DNA from: Cyrtodaria siliqua
Taxonomy: Eukaryota; Mollusca; Bivalvia; Adapedonta; Hiatellidae
Length of the DNA stretch: 64,000 nt
Assembly (NCBI GenBank): GCA_037043455.1
Contig: JAWPHD010010332.1
Location: forward strand, 30,778-94,777
Reading direction: 5' to 3'
The notes beneath the pieces are model-generated. The model had not been told where the DNA came from and made no database searches. It worked only from the letters and a program-made list of their open reading frames with translations. The position numbers and the translations under genes were made by a program. This document shows, one piece after another, positions 44,700 to 57,214 of this stretch (position 1 is the stretch's first letter; every line of letters begins with the position of its first letter).

Positions 44700-45310
44700 T
44701 AGTAAGGTATGACACTACTGTTTATAGACAATTTGTTGGAATCCCAAATGAGAACGTAATGTGCACCTCTTGTTGCAGATTTGTTTTTGTTTTGTTATGC
44801 CAGAGGTTTCATATTTAGTCTTTTACCAGATACGCTTAGACAGATGTAATTGAAGCCTTTCATTATACCCATTTGCATAAGGATGATATATTGGACAATT
44901 ACAACCCTTTCTTTTCTACTATGGTTACTTCATATACTTTCTTTCCTAAAGAACTTCACCTAAAAAAAAGCTAATATTTCTCATAGTTGCTTTATCTTCT
45001 TTACTCGATTTACATCTCGTGACTGAAACTGAGAAATAATAAGCAAACTCTATGACAAGAGAGATCATTTCAATTTTGACACTGTTAAGGGCACGACTAG
45101 ACAATATTGAAGACAAACATCAAACGTTACCGTCCTTTCAGGATTTAGGTAGACGTCATCATAGGTCCACACTCTTTCCGGCGATCGCACAATCAAGTGG
45201 AAAGCAAAGCGGTGAACTGTAAATTGGTCAACCACTAAACATGCAGTGCGTTGCAAAATAATAAGGTGAAAACCTCTTTTGATAAGCCCTTTTAGCAGTG
45301 ATCATTACCC
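44700..45310. mobile_element. PLE fragments joined head-on (inverted junction)
   Basis: 44700-45085 matches the RT region in plus orientation (GACACTACTGTTTATAGACA, CAGATTTGTTTTTGTTTTG). 45086-45310 matches the RT C-terminus and 3' tail in minus orientation (MQRTACLVVDQFTVHR). The abrupt change of strand near 45086 reflects the complex inverted insertions known for PLEs. Confidence 0.8.
45111..45171 (-). promoter_or_regulatory. SECIS-like stem-loop, diverged copy with covariation
   Basis: ATGA and TGAT cores and AAA are kept. Helix II reads ACGTCTACC / GGTAACGT and the mini-helix CCT-GAA-AGG. One C-G pair in each helix has become U-A by changes on both strands, although another helix II pair is lost. 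Confidence 0.6.
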
Positions 45311-45319
45311 AATCTGTAC

Positions 45320-46320
45320 CAGGGTCACCTTGTGACTCTGTCAACTTCTTAGAAAATAGTCTGCCATTACGTCATATTTTGTCACATGAACATAGCTAAA
45401 ATATCAAACTGGTTATCGGAAATCAACTCCGCGACCTGACACCACTAATGCTTTGGGGTGTTGCTGAGTGGTAAAACAATCGAACGGAACTTTGGACATT
45501 TTGATGAATTTAGAAAGTGACGGTAAGAACAAACGCTATAGTGTAACCCTATGGGAAACGCAACGGTGGAGTCCATTTTGATTGTTTTAACGGCGGAATG
45601 ATATGCCAAAGAATACTTTTTATTCTACCGCAGTATAATGCTGAGCAAACATTAGTTAAAATAAAAAGAAAATGCGTTGTTTTGTCGTAAATAACAGACT
45701 TTATTTCATCTCGAAGTGATCAAACTTCAATATTTTCACTCATGTTTCGCATTCGTGAAAATATAAATGTTTTTTGTAATTTAGAACTGTATGATTAGTG
45801 CATTATTAGCACATTCTGCAGCACAGTATCAGAAAATGTAAACTATATGTATCCATCAAAACAAGTGTGTATTTCAGTCGATAATATCTGCTTTAAAATG
45901 GACGAGATCAATTTGTGAATAGATTAGACATTAATAAAATTAATTGACAAGAGAATATTAATAATTAATCGTATTATTGCCAAGCTTTCTCTTCAAAATT
46001 ACAATATCGAATTAACAATAACGATACAAATGCCTAGGTTTTTCGATTTTAATTATAACGACAAAAGAATGAAGTTTTACCGATACAAATATGTAGCAAT
46101 TAAAACTATAAAATGCTACTCAAAATCAATATGTAAACAATGTTCTTTCAGCTAGTCAGACATACGACAGATGTTCGATAAGTTCACTAAAATAAATATT
46201 GAATAAGAGCAATAAGCTTGCCTTTGAAAAGGTTTGTGTGACGCTTAGTTCATCTTTTTGAGATGTGTGTAGTGGTGCAGACACTAGCAATAGGAAGAAA
46301 GTGTGCTTTATTAGACTAAA
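45320..46320. other. Intergenic DNA, nothing recognised
   Basis: No supportable feature. Confidence 0.45.
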
Positions 46321-46325
46321 ATTAG

Positions 46326-46403
46326 TAAATTAGGAATCCAGTACATAGTTGGAAGTTTGTTTTGCTTTTCATCTACTCCAGCTTTAATAGTGCTTCATTG
46401 AGT
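46326..46403 (-). mobile_element. Small PLE RT fragment, reverse orientation
   Basis: AAATTAGGAATCCAGTACAT and TTTGTTTTGCTTTTCATCTA match 52852-52900 of another copy. Confidence 0.6.
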
Positions 46404-46555
46404 TTTATATCCGGACAAACATTTGCAAATGTTTATAAGCATTTACTTTTTAAAAGTATTGTCAAAACTCTTCTTCTACGAGTGAATTCTATGGTGACTA
46501 TATGTACAGACTTTTTAAGATCATTGGTCATTAATACATTCATACAATCTGTGTG

Positions 46556-47345
46556 AAACTTGTTAACAAACAAAAAAAAATAGGTTCACAACCCTATCAT
46601 TCTGCAACGCACTGCATGTTTAGATGTTGACCCATTTACAGTTCGCCACAATGCTTTACAATTAATGTTGCGATGACCCGACATATTGTGAACCCTATGA
46701 TGACATCTACTCACAGGCATTATTATGATATATAGTATAGAAGGCTAGAGAGAATATAGTTATAGTATATGTATATAGTAAAGGGCCTTTTTTTTCTCTC
46801 TATCTCTATCCTTCTATACTATATATCGTAATGAATGCATGTTCTTCTACCTAAATAGGGCAAGTGATGGTAACGCCTAGTTTTTGACTTTAATAATGTC
46901 TTATCGTCATCATTCTTTGTCGGCGTGGCTTCTGACAAGTATTTACTTTGTGGCTTTCTGGGCATTTAATATTCATATATACATGATCATTTTGTGTTAT
47001 ACTTATATTGCCTACTAATTGCTATTAATACTGCCTAGTTTGTTAGGGGATATAGCCTGGCAGGTCGCATTGTATTGGAATAAAACTGGGGTAAGAGTGA
47101 GGTTTGGTGCACTCTAGGACCTGGTTTAACCCCAGCGGCCTTTATGTTACTGACCATTTCAATGAGGTACCCATATTATCACTGACCATTCAAAAGAGGT
47201 ACCCATATTTCCAACCGTTTGAGTTTCTCATTTCGCATACCTTTCTCTTTTCTATCCTTGTGATTGGTGTTTGTTTCAAATACGTGTGTTTGGTTGACTG
47301 ACTGTGTTCTGTGTATGTTATATTTCCTTCTCGACTTGTATACCA
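46556..47345 (+). mobile_element. Degenerate PLE 3' half
   Basis: ACAACCCTATCATTCTGCAA, GATGTTGACCCATTTACAGT and the tail features GTGAGGTTTGGTGCACTCTA match the other copies, with strong decay. Its SECIS region is split by a 101-bp inverted-repeat element. A ~35-bp tandem duplication (ACTGACCATT...GGTACCCATAT) lies at 47148-47215. Confidence 0.75.
46727..46827. mobile_element. 101-bp fold-back MITE inside a PLE
   Basis: GATATATAGTATAGAAGG at the left is mirrored by CCTTCTATACTATATATC at the right, with a further TAGAGA/TCTCTA match inside. It interrupts the PLE 3' region. The target duplication is unclear. Confidence 0.75.
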
Positions 47346-47671
47346 TAATTTTTTTCTGACTCGAAATAGAATATGGATCACATTTAGTGATATTTATATT
47401 TTTAAACTTAAAAGCATGACTCTGTAACAGTATTTAATATATTGGGTCTATTGGATCAATGCGACACACTCCGTAGGAAAGTATTCAAGTTTAAGATGTG
47501 TTTGAAAAACGTTGACAACTTTCTTAACAAAAACTTGCCTGCTCAATCAATCAGAACCTAGAATTGAAACTCAAGGTCACAGAAACACCAATGTTGGTTG
47601 GACAGTTAATGATCATATGTAACAGAAGTGCAAATTTCAAATAAATGATTTTGGTAGTATTCAAAAAAGGA

Positions 47672-48418
47672 TATAATATCGGACAGGGAAAGCAGCATTC
47701 AAGGACGACAGTCAACCACAAAACACAAAAACAAACACGCAAACAGACAAACGAAAAGACAAAAGTAATAAAAAATGCAAACGACATCACAAACACAAAA
47801 GGGTTGACAATAGGGCTACCGCCTTGGAACGGTCAGTGGCAAAGTAGGCCACTGGGGGTTCAAAATTAAAATCATCTCTCTTGTCATAGATTTTGCTAAT
47901 TATTTTACCATTTTCGAGAGATCTAAATCAAGAAAAGAAGCGTTATTATCAGATATATTTTCTTTATTAGGCCGAAGTTCTTTAGGATAAATATTATGAA
48001 CCATAGTTGGAAAGAAAGGGTTGTCAAGCTTCAGTATGTCATCCAGATACCGAGAGGTGTCATTAAAAGCTTCAATAATATCTGCCTGGTTATCTGGTGA
48101 AAGACTCAACATGAAATCCCTTTCATAGCAAAGTAAAAACAAATCTGCGACAAGTGGTGCACAGTTCGTACCCATAGGGATACCTTCAATTTGTTTATAA
48201 ACGGTGGTACCATACCTGACGAAAATATTATCTAATAGGAAGATGAGTGCTTCACAAACTTCATAGCAAGTCCACATAGTATAATTGTCTAAACTGCCGT
48301 TAGTGAAAAACGCTTTAATATTATTACATGCCAAAAATGTAGTATTTTCTCTAGCGAATGTTTTTTGAATAAGACAAATTAGCTTGTCTTTAATAAGATG
48401 ATGTGGTAAGGTTGTATA
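47672..48418 (-). mobile_element. PLE copy, part 1 (3' tail and RT), interrupted by Tc1-like element
   Basis: 3' tail 47675-47862 is fused directly to RT sequence from 47866, so the RT C-terminus, its stop and the SECIS region are deleted. The RT part reads IEGIPMGTNCAPL, SRYLDDILKLDNPFF and LDLDL in a 176-codon open frame (48430-47900) until the transposon boundary. Confidence 0.85.
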
Positions 48419-48420
48419 TA

Positions 48421-48446
48421 CACTCAACAAAATTCCTAATCGGTCA
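48421..48446 (+). repeat. Tc1-like terminal inverted repeat, left
   Basis: CACTCAACAAAATTCCTAAT followed by CGGTCA is an exact inverted match of 50005-50030. Confidence 0.95.
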
Positions 48447-48647
48447 CCTCAATAAATTGTAATTAAAAAAAAGAATAAATTCAATTTCGTGAATTTATTG
48501 ATCGCATAAGAAAGCGGAATTTATTACAAATCAACACACACAATTTCATTTCAAACAAATAAAGACTTGAAATCTTCCGCAGGAATGTATAAGGCGAACC
48601 GGTAAATTAAAAGTCACAAAATCATGTTAATTGACTTTTGTTGTATG

Positions 48648-49748
48648 TTAATAACGTGTGTCCCCTCCGTCGGCAGCAATCACGGCTCGACAACGACTCC
48701 TCATTGATACAATGTATCTGTGAAGATACTGCTGACGGATATTTCTCCAAACGCGGTTGACGTCACGCTTCAATTCCCGTAGATTCAGCTGCTGAGGATG
48801 GGCCCGTACTTTTCGTTTTAATAAGTCCCAGACATTCTCGATTGGGTTTAGGTCAGGACTTTTAGCAGGAAAAGGGATGACTCGTATGTTATTGGCCTGT
48901 AACATTGCCAATGTTGCTCTGGCGACATGGCACGAAGCGTTGTCTTGGACGAGTTGCATGCCACGGTTTGCAGCAATGTGTGGTATGAGAACTGGTTGAA
49001 TGATGTCCGTCTGATATCGTCGTGCATTCATGTTGCCTTGTATGGACACGATCGGTGTTTTGGTGTGCATCGAAATGCCCGCCCATATCATAATGGATCC
49101 TCCCCCGAACTGGTCCGCCTCAAGAATACGATTGGCGCTGTTTCTCTCACCACGTCGGCGATAAATGCGTTTGCGGCCGTCGGCACAACGCAATGTAATC
49201 CTTGTCTCGTCGACGAAAAGAACATTCGCCCAGTCGGACCTGGTAAACCGTAAATGTCGCCTAGCCCAAGCTAAGCGAGCTTGGCGGTGTCTTCTCGTTA
49301 AGATAGGACCTTTCCGAGGTCGACGGCATCGAATTCCGACGTCACGTAACCGGTTTCGTATGGTTTGAGTTGATACATGACGTCCATGAGTCCCCCTCGT
49401 ATGCCTAGATGTCGTTGTAGCTGGTAGAAAACGATCACGGAGATGTGATATGATCATGTATCTGTCCTGCCGTAGTGTTGTCACCCTCTGTTTGAACCGT
49501 CGGGGTCTGTCAGCCACACTTCCGGTTTGGTTGAATTTCGCCCATAGTGCTTGGATGGTGGATAGCCGCCGATTGAAAGTTCTTGCCAACTGAAATGAAG
49601 TTAAAAACGGAAATAGCCACCAAAATAATAGCTACAAATAAATTATATCGATATTCTATTGTAATTTCAAAAAAATAAAACTCACCTGTCGTAAATGTGT
49701 TCCGGCCTGTACCATTCCGACAGCTCGGCCGCGTTCCTCTTGTTTCAT
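48648..49748 (-). CDS. Tc1-like transposase (DD34E), two exons
   Basis: Exon 1 is 49748-49686 (21 codons from the ATG, MKQEERGRAVGMVQ). Exon 2 is 49589-48648 (313 codons plus stop), giving 334 residues, normal for the family. The 96-bp intron 49685-49590 has GTGAG at the donor and TTTCAG at the acceptor, and the spliced frame is continuous. The N-terminus shows a helix-turn-helix domain (RTFNRRLSTIQALWAKF) and a second one near SRHTRGTHGRHVSTQT. Catalytic residues lie in LFVDETRITL, LVQDNASCH and SPDLNPIENVWD, with 34 residues between the second Asp and the Glu. It cuts and pastes DNA at TA sites. No stop or frameshift is seen. Confidence 0.93.
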
Positions 49749-50004
49749 TCTCGCCAAGGTATGTGTTTTTCAAATTGGAAAATCATCAGAAATGACAAAA
49801 GTGTACATGAACACGTGCATATTGGTGTCCATACCCTGCACGTGCAAAATGTGCTATATTGGTTAACACGCCTAACACGCTCAATTTGACCGCGAGCCGG
49901 CCAGAAAAAAATCAATAATTAGCAGCAGTACCTATTCAAATATCGATATGTGAAATTTCGTGTGAATACATGCATTATTATAAAAATAGTTATACAATAT
50001 AAAC

Positions 50005-50030
50005 TGACCGATTAGGAATTTTGTTGAGTG
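50005..50030 (-). repeat. Tc1-like terminal inverted repeat, right
   Basis: Ends GGAATTTTGTTGAGTG, followed by the TA target duplicate at 50031-50032. Confidence 0.95.
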
Positions 50031-50032
50031 TA

Positions 50033-50400
50033 GTGTAGAAAAGTCATAGGTACTTAATGATGAAACTTGACCTTTATTGAAAATTTTATCAAGAACGTCT
50101 CCTGAATTTTTTATAGACCAAAATAAATTAATCCCAGAGTTTTCATAAGTTTTATCACAATATAGTTTAACTTGATCTTTAACGGCAGTAAGACAAGAAG
50201 TTAAAAGTTTGGAGATGTTTGTTGACGTGCAGGCACTAGAATTAGAAATAAAGCGAGCCTTATATGGATTTTTATGTAATTTAGGAATCAAGTACATGGT
50301 AGGCAGTTTATTTTGCTTATCGCTTACACCAGCCTTGAAAGTAGTGCACCGAGTGATAGTGCACCAAGATAGTGCACCAAGATGTTTTGGAGAAACTCTG
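50033..50400 (-). mobile_element. PLE copy, part 2 (continuation beyond the Tc1-like element)
   Basis: The RT sequence continues from TAGTGTAGAAAAGTCATAGG and encodes LYCDKTYENSGINLFWSI and MYLIPKLHKNPYKARFIS. It ends near 50400 after short repeats of AGTGCACCAAGAT. Confidence 0.85.
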
Positions 50401-50409
50401 ACAGACAAC

Positions 50410-51063
50410 ATACCCAAACAATGACGTCGCTCAATCGCCTTCCAACGAAACTAGTCAATAAAAAACCGTTATTTTTCTGATAAAAACAATCATGTGACTG
50501 TGACAAAAATAGTAACCAATTTGGAAATTTACAATTTGACAAGACAGTAATTGCAGTAACTACTATCCTATTTTCAAGGTACATTAAAGATACATAACTG
50601 TATTAAGAAATTAAAAAGCTACCATCGAACGGATTCTAAATATCCGTCAGTATGTTAATGTCATTAAGACTTCACACAAAAAGATATGGTTTATACCCTC
50701 ACAATTAAAGATAGTGGTTGCAATAATCATAATTTCTAAGTAAATTAAGGGCCATACCTCTATTCCAAAATGGCATAACAATTTGATGTAACATAATTGT
50801 ATATAAAATCCACCCAAAATGTTGTTTAATTTTCAACAAAACTTGATTAATCAACATAAACTCAACACAACAATGTATTTACGTTGATAATCAGGGCCCA
50901 TAACTCTATTTAGAAAAGGCAAAGGTCCATATTGATCGTAAGGAAGTGATGTCTGTTTGATATAAGGCTTCACAGCTTTTTTAGATAAAATCCAAAATAA
51001 GATAAAGAAGTTATCAAAACCTTGCACCTAAGCTTTACCCAAAATGTGAATTTTTGTTAAGTA
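50410..51063. other. Intergenic DNA with weak bivalve-type repeat
   Basis: TTAAGGGCCATACCTCTATT and CAGGGCCCATAACTCTATTT recur about 150 bp apart, like a decayed tandem repeat. There is no gene. Confidence 0.4.
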
Positions 51064-54000
51064 AAGAAGGATAAAAATATCGGACAGGGAAAGCAGCATT
51101 CAAGGACGACAGTCAACCACAAAAACATAAAAACAAACACGCAAACAGACAAACGAAAAGGCAAAAGTAATTAAAAATGCAACGACATCACAAACACAAA
51201 AGGGTTGACAATAGGGCTATCACCTTGGAACGGTCAGTGGCAAACTAGGCAACTGGGGGTTTAAACCGGTTCTAGGGTGAACCAAACCTCACACTTACCC
51301 TACTGTCATCCCATTAAAACAGGACAGTGTAAATAAAGAAATCCCCGCCATGATCTAAACTCTAACCAACAAGGCAGCATATAATAAATATAATACAAAA
51401 CAACAATAGCCAAGAAAGCCACAATGAAGGTACTCAATGACTTGGCAGAAAACAGAGCAGTAAGAGAATACACCATTAAGGGCACGACAAGAAAGAACAT
51501 GGACAAACATCAAACGCCACCGTCCCAATGGGCTTTAGGTAGGCGTCATCATAGGGTCCACAGCCTGTCCGGTCATCGTACAATTAAATAGGAAAGCATA
51601 GTGGCAAACTGTAAAAGGGTCCACCACCAAGCAAGCAGTACGTTGCAAAATGATAGGGTCATAACCTCTTTTGATAAACTTTTTAACAAGTTTAACAAAG
51701 ATAGTATGAAACTAATCATGACCAAGAATCTTACGAAGTTTATAAATCACATCACCATAGAAGTCAGCTTGTGATAGTCCTTGTCGCAGAAGAGTCCTTA
51801 AATTACATTTATATTTGGAAAGAAGATCAGGGTTACGATAATAAAAGTTTGCAAAGGTTTTACGAAGTTTATGGTAACGGTAACCCTGACTGAGTAACTT
51901 TTTAGTTATACAAAGATTACGAATATTAAAGTCCTCAACTCGAGTACAAGCTATAGAAAAACGAATAAGTTGAGACCGATACACCCCATAAGAAGTTGCT
52001 CGGGGATCATCCCCATCCAGGTGGGTATAATTAATAATGTCAAAATTAAAATCATCTCTCTTGTCATAGATTTTGCTAATTATTTTACCATTTTCAATCG
52101 AGAGATCTAAATCAAGAAAAGAAGGGTTATTATCAGATATATTTTCTTTATTAAGCCGAAGTTCTTTAGGATAAATATTATGAACCATAGTTGGAAAGAA
52201 AGGGTTGTCAATGTTCAGTATGTCATCCAGATACCGAGAGGTGTCATTGAAAGCTTCAATAACATCTGCCTGGGTATCTGGTGAAAGACTCAACATGAAA
52301 TCCCTTTCATAGCAAAATAAAAAACAAATCTGCGACAAGTGGTGCAAAGTTCGTACCCAAATTGATACCAACAAATTGTCTATAAACGGTGGTACCATAC
52401 ATGACTTAAATATTATCTAATAGGAAGATGAGTGCTTCACAAACTTCATAGCAAGTCCACATAGTATAATTGTCTAAACTGCCGTTAGTGAAAAACTATT
52501 TAATATTATTACATGCCAAAAATGTAGTATTTTCTCTAGCGGATGTTTTTTGAATAAGACAAATTAGCTTGTATTTAATAAGATGATTTGGTAAGGTTGT
52601 ATATAGTGTAGAGATGTCATAAGTACTTATTGATGAAACTTTACCTTTATTGAAAATTGTATCAAGAACGTCTCCTGAATTTTTTATAGACCAAAATAAA
52701 TTAATCCCAGAGTTTTTATAAGTTTTATCACAACATAGTTTAACGTGATCTTTAACGACAGTAAGACAAGAAGTTAAAAGTTTTGAGATGTTTGTTGTGG
52801 TGCAGGCACTAGAATTAGAAATAAAAAGAGCCTTATACGGATTTTTATGTAATTTAGGAATCCAGTACATGGTATGCAGTTGATTTTGCTTATCGTTTAC
52901 ACCAGCCTTGAAAGTAGTGCACCGAGTGATTTGTGCGGAAACAACATCATCCTCAGTAGAATTAACTGGAGTATACAAATTGAGAGTTCCAGAGATAAAA
53001 CATTGACGTAATGTAGACGTCAAACAATAATTACATTATTAGCTGGTTTATCTGCAGGAACTAAAACAAATTTATTATGAAATTCCTGAATTCCCGATTT
53101 TAGATTACGAAAGGAAAACCTAGGTCTCGGAGGTAGTAAAGAGGGGTTAGCATTATAAAAGTTAATACGTGTATCTATAATTTTAAGAATAGACTTTTTC
53201 CAAGTAGAAAGCGAGTTTGGGTCCGCATGTTCTCTACAATAATTGAAGGTAATCTACATTTAGGACCTTTCAAAAACAAATGCCGAATACGTTTATCAAC
53301 AATATCAAAATTACCAGTGATGACATGACCTGCTGGAGCATAGCAACATTTTGATGTGTTGCATTCACATTCCTTAGGAGTATTATGTACTATATCAAGG
53401 TCAGAAACTATTTTGTTGTAGTTGAAAATAATATTTCTAATAAGCTTTTTATACTTATAACAAATTACAGGACTTTCGGAATTTTTGAAATATTTTGGGA
53501 TAAAATCAACTACATGAGTATCCCGAAAAATACTAGGCATGTCAATGAAATCAATACCTTTATTAATATATAGTAGTTTTAGAAAATGCCTGACGTGATC
53601 AGACTCCTTGTCAATATGGGGTCGGAGAACATGTAGTGTGTAGCTTTGAACTATGGAAGCAGTGTTATACAAGGGATCTGTACGAATGAAATTTTGTCGG
53701 CTTCCCCGTCGATCAACTTTAGTGAAGAAATAAACAAAGAGGTAGGCCGTGAAAGCATAGCGTGTTTACCAGACAGTTTAAAAATAGACCATGATACATA
53801 GATTTACGCTTTCGAATAGAAAATATAGAAAAAATGTCAATATAAGGATCTTTAGAAATATTTTCATCTTGATAAATATTGTCATTAAGGCCGAGTGGAT
53901 AAGGTGTCTGTAAGTTTTTCATCCATTTAAGTTCTGCAATGTGTCTAGCTTTTTTTTGAAGCTTTAAGTAGCATCATTATCAAAAAATAAATATTCAACC

Positions 54001-54212
54001 GGTTGAACAGTTACGTAATTAAAATTGTGACCTGACTGACGAAAGTGTTGGTACAAGTAATTGCATTATATTTGTGTTCACGAAATCGAACTTTTAAGGA
54101 TCGGCCTGTTTGTCCAACATATTGTAAACCCAGAGTGGTGCATTTCAAGGCAGAACATAAATGACGTGAGTAGTACGTCAATCAACATTTGAAGCTAGAC
54201 ATAACTCGAGGG
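51064..54212 (-). mobile_element. PLE copy (Naiad-like), long, 5' end truncated in the endonuclease
   Basis: From the 3' tail at 51064 it continues through RT (SRYLDDILNIDNPFF in the 228-codon frame 52398-51712, MYWIPKLHKNPYKALFIS near 52870). The CxC linker KECECNTSKCCYAP (near 53350) and GIY-YIG-like sequence (near 54100) follow. It starts at about 54212. Stops include a TAG at 51712-51714. It abuts another copy at 54217 in the same orientation, forming a partial tandem as in PLE pseudo-LTR structures. Confidence 0.88.
51498..51562 (-). promoter_or_regulatory. SECIS-like stem-loop, PLE copy
   Basis: All parts are intact: TGTGGAC / GTCCATG, ATGA / TGAT, ACGCCTACC / GGTGGCGT, AAA and CCC-ATT-GGG. 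Confidence 0.65.
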
Positions 54213-54216
54213 TCAT

Positions 54217-55348
54217 AAAGAAGGATAAAAATATCGGACAGGGAAAGCAGCAAACAAGGACGACAGTCAACCACAAAACACAAAAACAAACACGCAAACA
54301 GACAAACGAAAAGGCAAAAGTAATAAAAAATGCAAACGACATCACAAACACAAAAGGGTTGAAAAAAGGGCTACCGCCTTGGAACGGTCAGTGGCAAAGT
54401 AGGCCACTGGGGGTTTAAACCGGTTCTAGGGTGCACCAAACCTCACACTTACCCTACTGTCATCCCATTAAAACAGGACAGTGTAAATAAAGAAATCCCC
54501 ACCATGATCTAATCTCTAACCAACAAGGCAGCATCAATAGGCAATATAAGTAAAACACAAATATGATCGTGTAAATATAATACAAAAAACAAAAGCCTAG
54601 AAAGCCACAATGAAGGTACTCAATGACTTGGCAGAAGCCAGAGCAGTAAGAGAATACACCAAGGGCACGCCAAGAAAGATCATGGACAAACATCAAACGC
54701 CACCGTCCCAATGGGCTTTAGGTAGGCGTCATCATAGGGTCCACAGCCGGTCCGGTCATCGTACAATTAAAGAGGAAAGCATAATAGCGAACTGAAAAAG
54801 GGTCCAACACCAAGCATGCAGTACGTTGCAAAATGAAAGGGTCATAACCTCTTTTGATAAACTTTTTAACAAGTTTAACAAAGATAGTATGAAAGTGATC
54901 ATGACCAAGAATCTTACGAAGTTTATAAGACACATCACCATAGAAGTCAGGTTGTGATAGTCCTTGTCGCAGAAGAGTCCTTAAATGACATTTATATTTT
55001 GAAAGAAGATCAGGGTTACGCTAATAAAAATTTGCAAAGGTTTTACGAAGTTTATAGTAACGGTAACCCTGATTGAGTAACTTTTTAATTATAAAAAGAT
55101 TACGAATATTAAAGTCCTCAACAAGCTCTAGAAAAACGAATAAGTTGAGACAGATAAACCCTATAAGAAGTTGCTCGGGTAACATCCCCATCCAAGTTGG
55201 GATAATTAACAATTTCAAAATTAAAATCATCTCTCTTGTCATAGATTTGGCTAATTATTTTACCATTTTCAATCGAGAGATCAAAACCAAGAAAAGAAGC
55301 GTTATTTTCAGATATATTTTCTTTATTAAGCCGAAGTTCTTTAGGAGA
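54217..55348 (-). mobile_element. 5'-truncated PLE copy in tandem with the previous one
   Basis: 3' tail 54225-54480, RT C-terminus (GYDPFILQRTACLVLDPFSV) and an RT segment to about 55348, where similarity ends abruptly. It lies upstream of and in the same direction as the 51064-54212 copy with about 5 bp between. Confidence 0.88.
54681..54745 (-). promoter_or_regulatory. SECIS-like stem-loop, PLE copy
   Basis: Same complete structure as at 51498-51562, with intact cores and helices. Confidence 0.65.
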
Positions 55349-55349
55349 A

Positions 55350-57210
55350 ATTGCTTTATCAGACGAGTACCGCTAAGTACAGCAAAACATCTTTCGAGAT
55401 GCAATTTCACTGCTTGATGTACACTTCAAGATAGCCATCATCGGCCCATGTGTCACTTTAATTACAAAAGATCTATTTCAAAAGCTTGAATAAACAATAA
55501 ATAGATTAAAATGACCTTGTGTTCCCAAAAGGCAGTTTTTAATACATTTTCTCAAAAGAATGAAATGGGTTGAAATTTTCACCAATGGTGTACATGATTA
55601 TAAAAGTGTAAATGAGTAATGTTTTCAATGTTATAAGAATAATAATGAAATATAACTCAGTTTAGTACATGAATTAATTCACATATGAATTAATATATTG
55701 TGTATTGTTTGTAAAACAAATGTGTATTAATGTATTGTGTATTTCTTTTAAAACAAATGTGCAATTAAATTTTCAGTGTACCGTGTTGGTGAATGCATGG
55801 TCAGTGTTGCTGTGGCCAGTGTTATGACTACATGTACTTGGAAATACTGTTAGTTCTATGTTTGTATGTTATTAGTATGATGTCGTATAATCACTATATT
55901 TATATATTTTTTATGTATGGTAGGGTGTAAAGATGTTTTATTTTTAGTATGTGCATATAAATGCATATAAATGAGCCAAATAAATGTACTAAAATGGTTA
56001 AATAGAAAAAGGTGACTATGAAAAGAAAATAATAGGCCAACATAGTCATATTATAAAGATTTCTAATCCATTTTGGCATGTAATGGCCTTTTAATCAGAT
56101 TAATTCAAAAATTGATATTGTTTTCAACAACCTCCAAGTGTTGTCATTTATAACACCTTTGAATCTGAACACAGGTTGGGTTGTATTCATGATGTATTGT
56201 GTTATGGTATTGTTCACAGCTGGAATATTTGTATATGCACTACATAAAATGTTGAAGTTCTCTTGGTGCTTTGATTGCATTTTATATTTTATATGCAGCA
56301 CTTTTTTTTTATACATTTCCAACAGGAAACAACATGAAGTATATTGCAGAATATTTCAATGGAGGACCAGTCCAGTGAACTACAGGCCTCTTTTTGGACA
56401 GAATTCTACAAGACATGTCAGAAATAAGCAAGGGCACAGTCAAACTATTGACTATGAACCTACATGTATGAACTCAACAAGGGCAATTTGAAAGCTAATT
56501 GTGATATAATACATACCTTTTTTGGTGGAGTATATCACCATAGTTATGTTAATTTAAAAATAATAAAATGGGTAAAACAAAAAGGGTATTAGCTGAACCA
56601 CATTGTCTTGTTTGTTGTTTTTCTCCATGATATCAGGCAACATGTATTCCTTCGGGATATATTGTAAATGGTCAAGTGTAAATCATAGGTAAGACTAGAA
56701 GTATAAACCTGTTACCTAATAATCACTTTATATAGCCTATGCAACATGGTTTTATGTTAGGGAGACTTTTGTAATGAACATATTAATTATTGTGTTATAT
56801 AATGTCAGGCATAAAAAAAATTATTATTGGCATATACTTGAATGTGTTTGGCTAAACATCTCAAGCTCATAGTACAAGTACCTATGTTTATGCATATTTT
56901 AGTTTATAGTATGACCCATTTGAGTTTAACAACATGATATTGGCAATGTAATGATAAAAACTTTGGTACCAAACATGGCAGGAATTTGTCAATTTAATTC
57001 TAAAAAACTTTATATAATTTAATCTAAACAAAACTCAAAGTTCACTTTCTTTTGCAACTGATTATATTATACATGGTGTTGTCTGATGATCCCTATTGAT
57101 CTTTTTATGAGGTTTTACCATGTCCTCAATGGGACAGATAAGTTAAAAATAAAAAAATGAACATATTTGCATATCTAAGTCAAATATTTATTTATTTTTA
57201 ATTTTTGATT
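55350..57210. other. Intergenic DNA, nothing recognised
   Basis: A 117-codon open frame at 56138-56491 has hydrophobic stretches but AT-driven composition and no domain. I do not call it a gene. Confidence 0.45.
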
Positions 57211-57214
57211 TGTT

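Larger units (their letters stand above)
48421..50030 (-). mobile_element. Tc1/mariner-type transposon, apparently intact, with an intron
   Basis: The 1610-bp element has 26-bp perfect terminal repeats beginning CACTCAACAAAATTCC and flanking TA dinucleotides (48419-48420, 50031-50032). It encodes a complete DD34E transposase in two exons. It sits in a PLE reverse-transcriptase region. The PLE copy at about 52592-52615 shows the same site without the insert, with only one TA. Intact coding and perfect repeats suggest recent activity. Confidence 0.95.

Noticed and set aside
47645..47869. Plus-strand open frame with KQHSRTTVNHKTQKQTRKQT
   Set aside because: It is the antisense reading of the PLE 3' untranslated tail; the same frame recurs wherever the tail occurs, for example at 17125-17358.
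48927..49253. Plus-strand open frames across the Tc1-like element
   Set aside because: They are antisense to the intact transposase.
56138..56491. 117-codon frame with hydrophobic segments
   Set aside because: AT-driven composition, no domain, no splice or promoter context.
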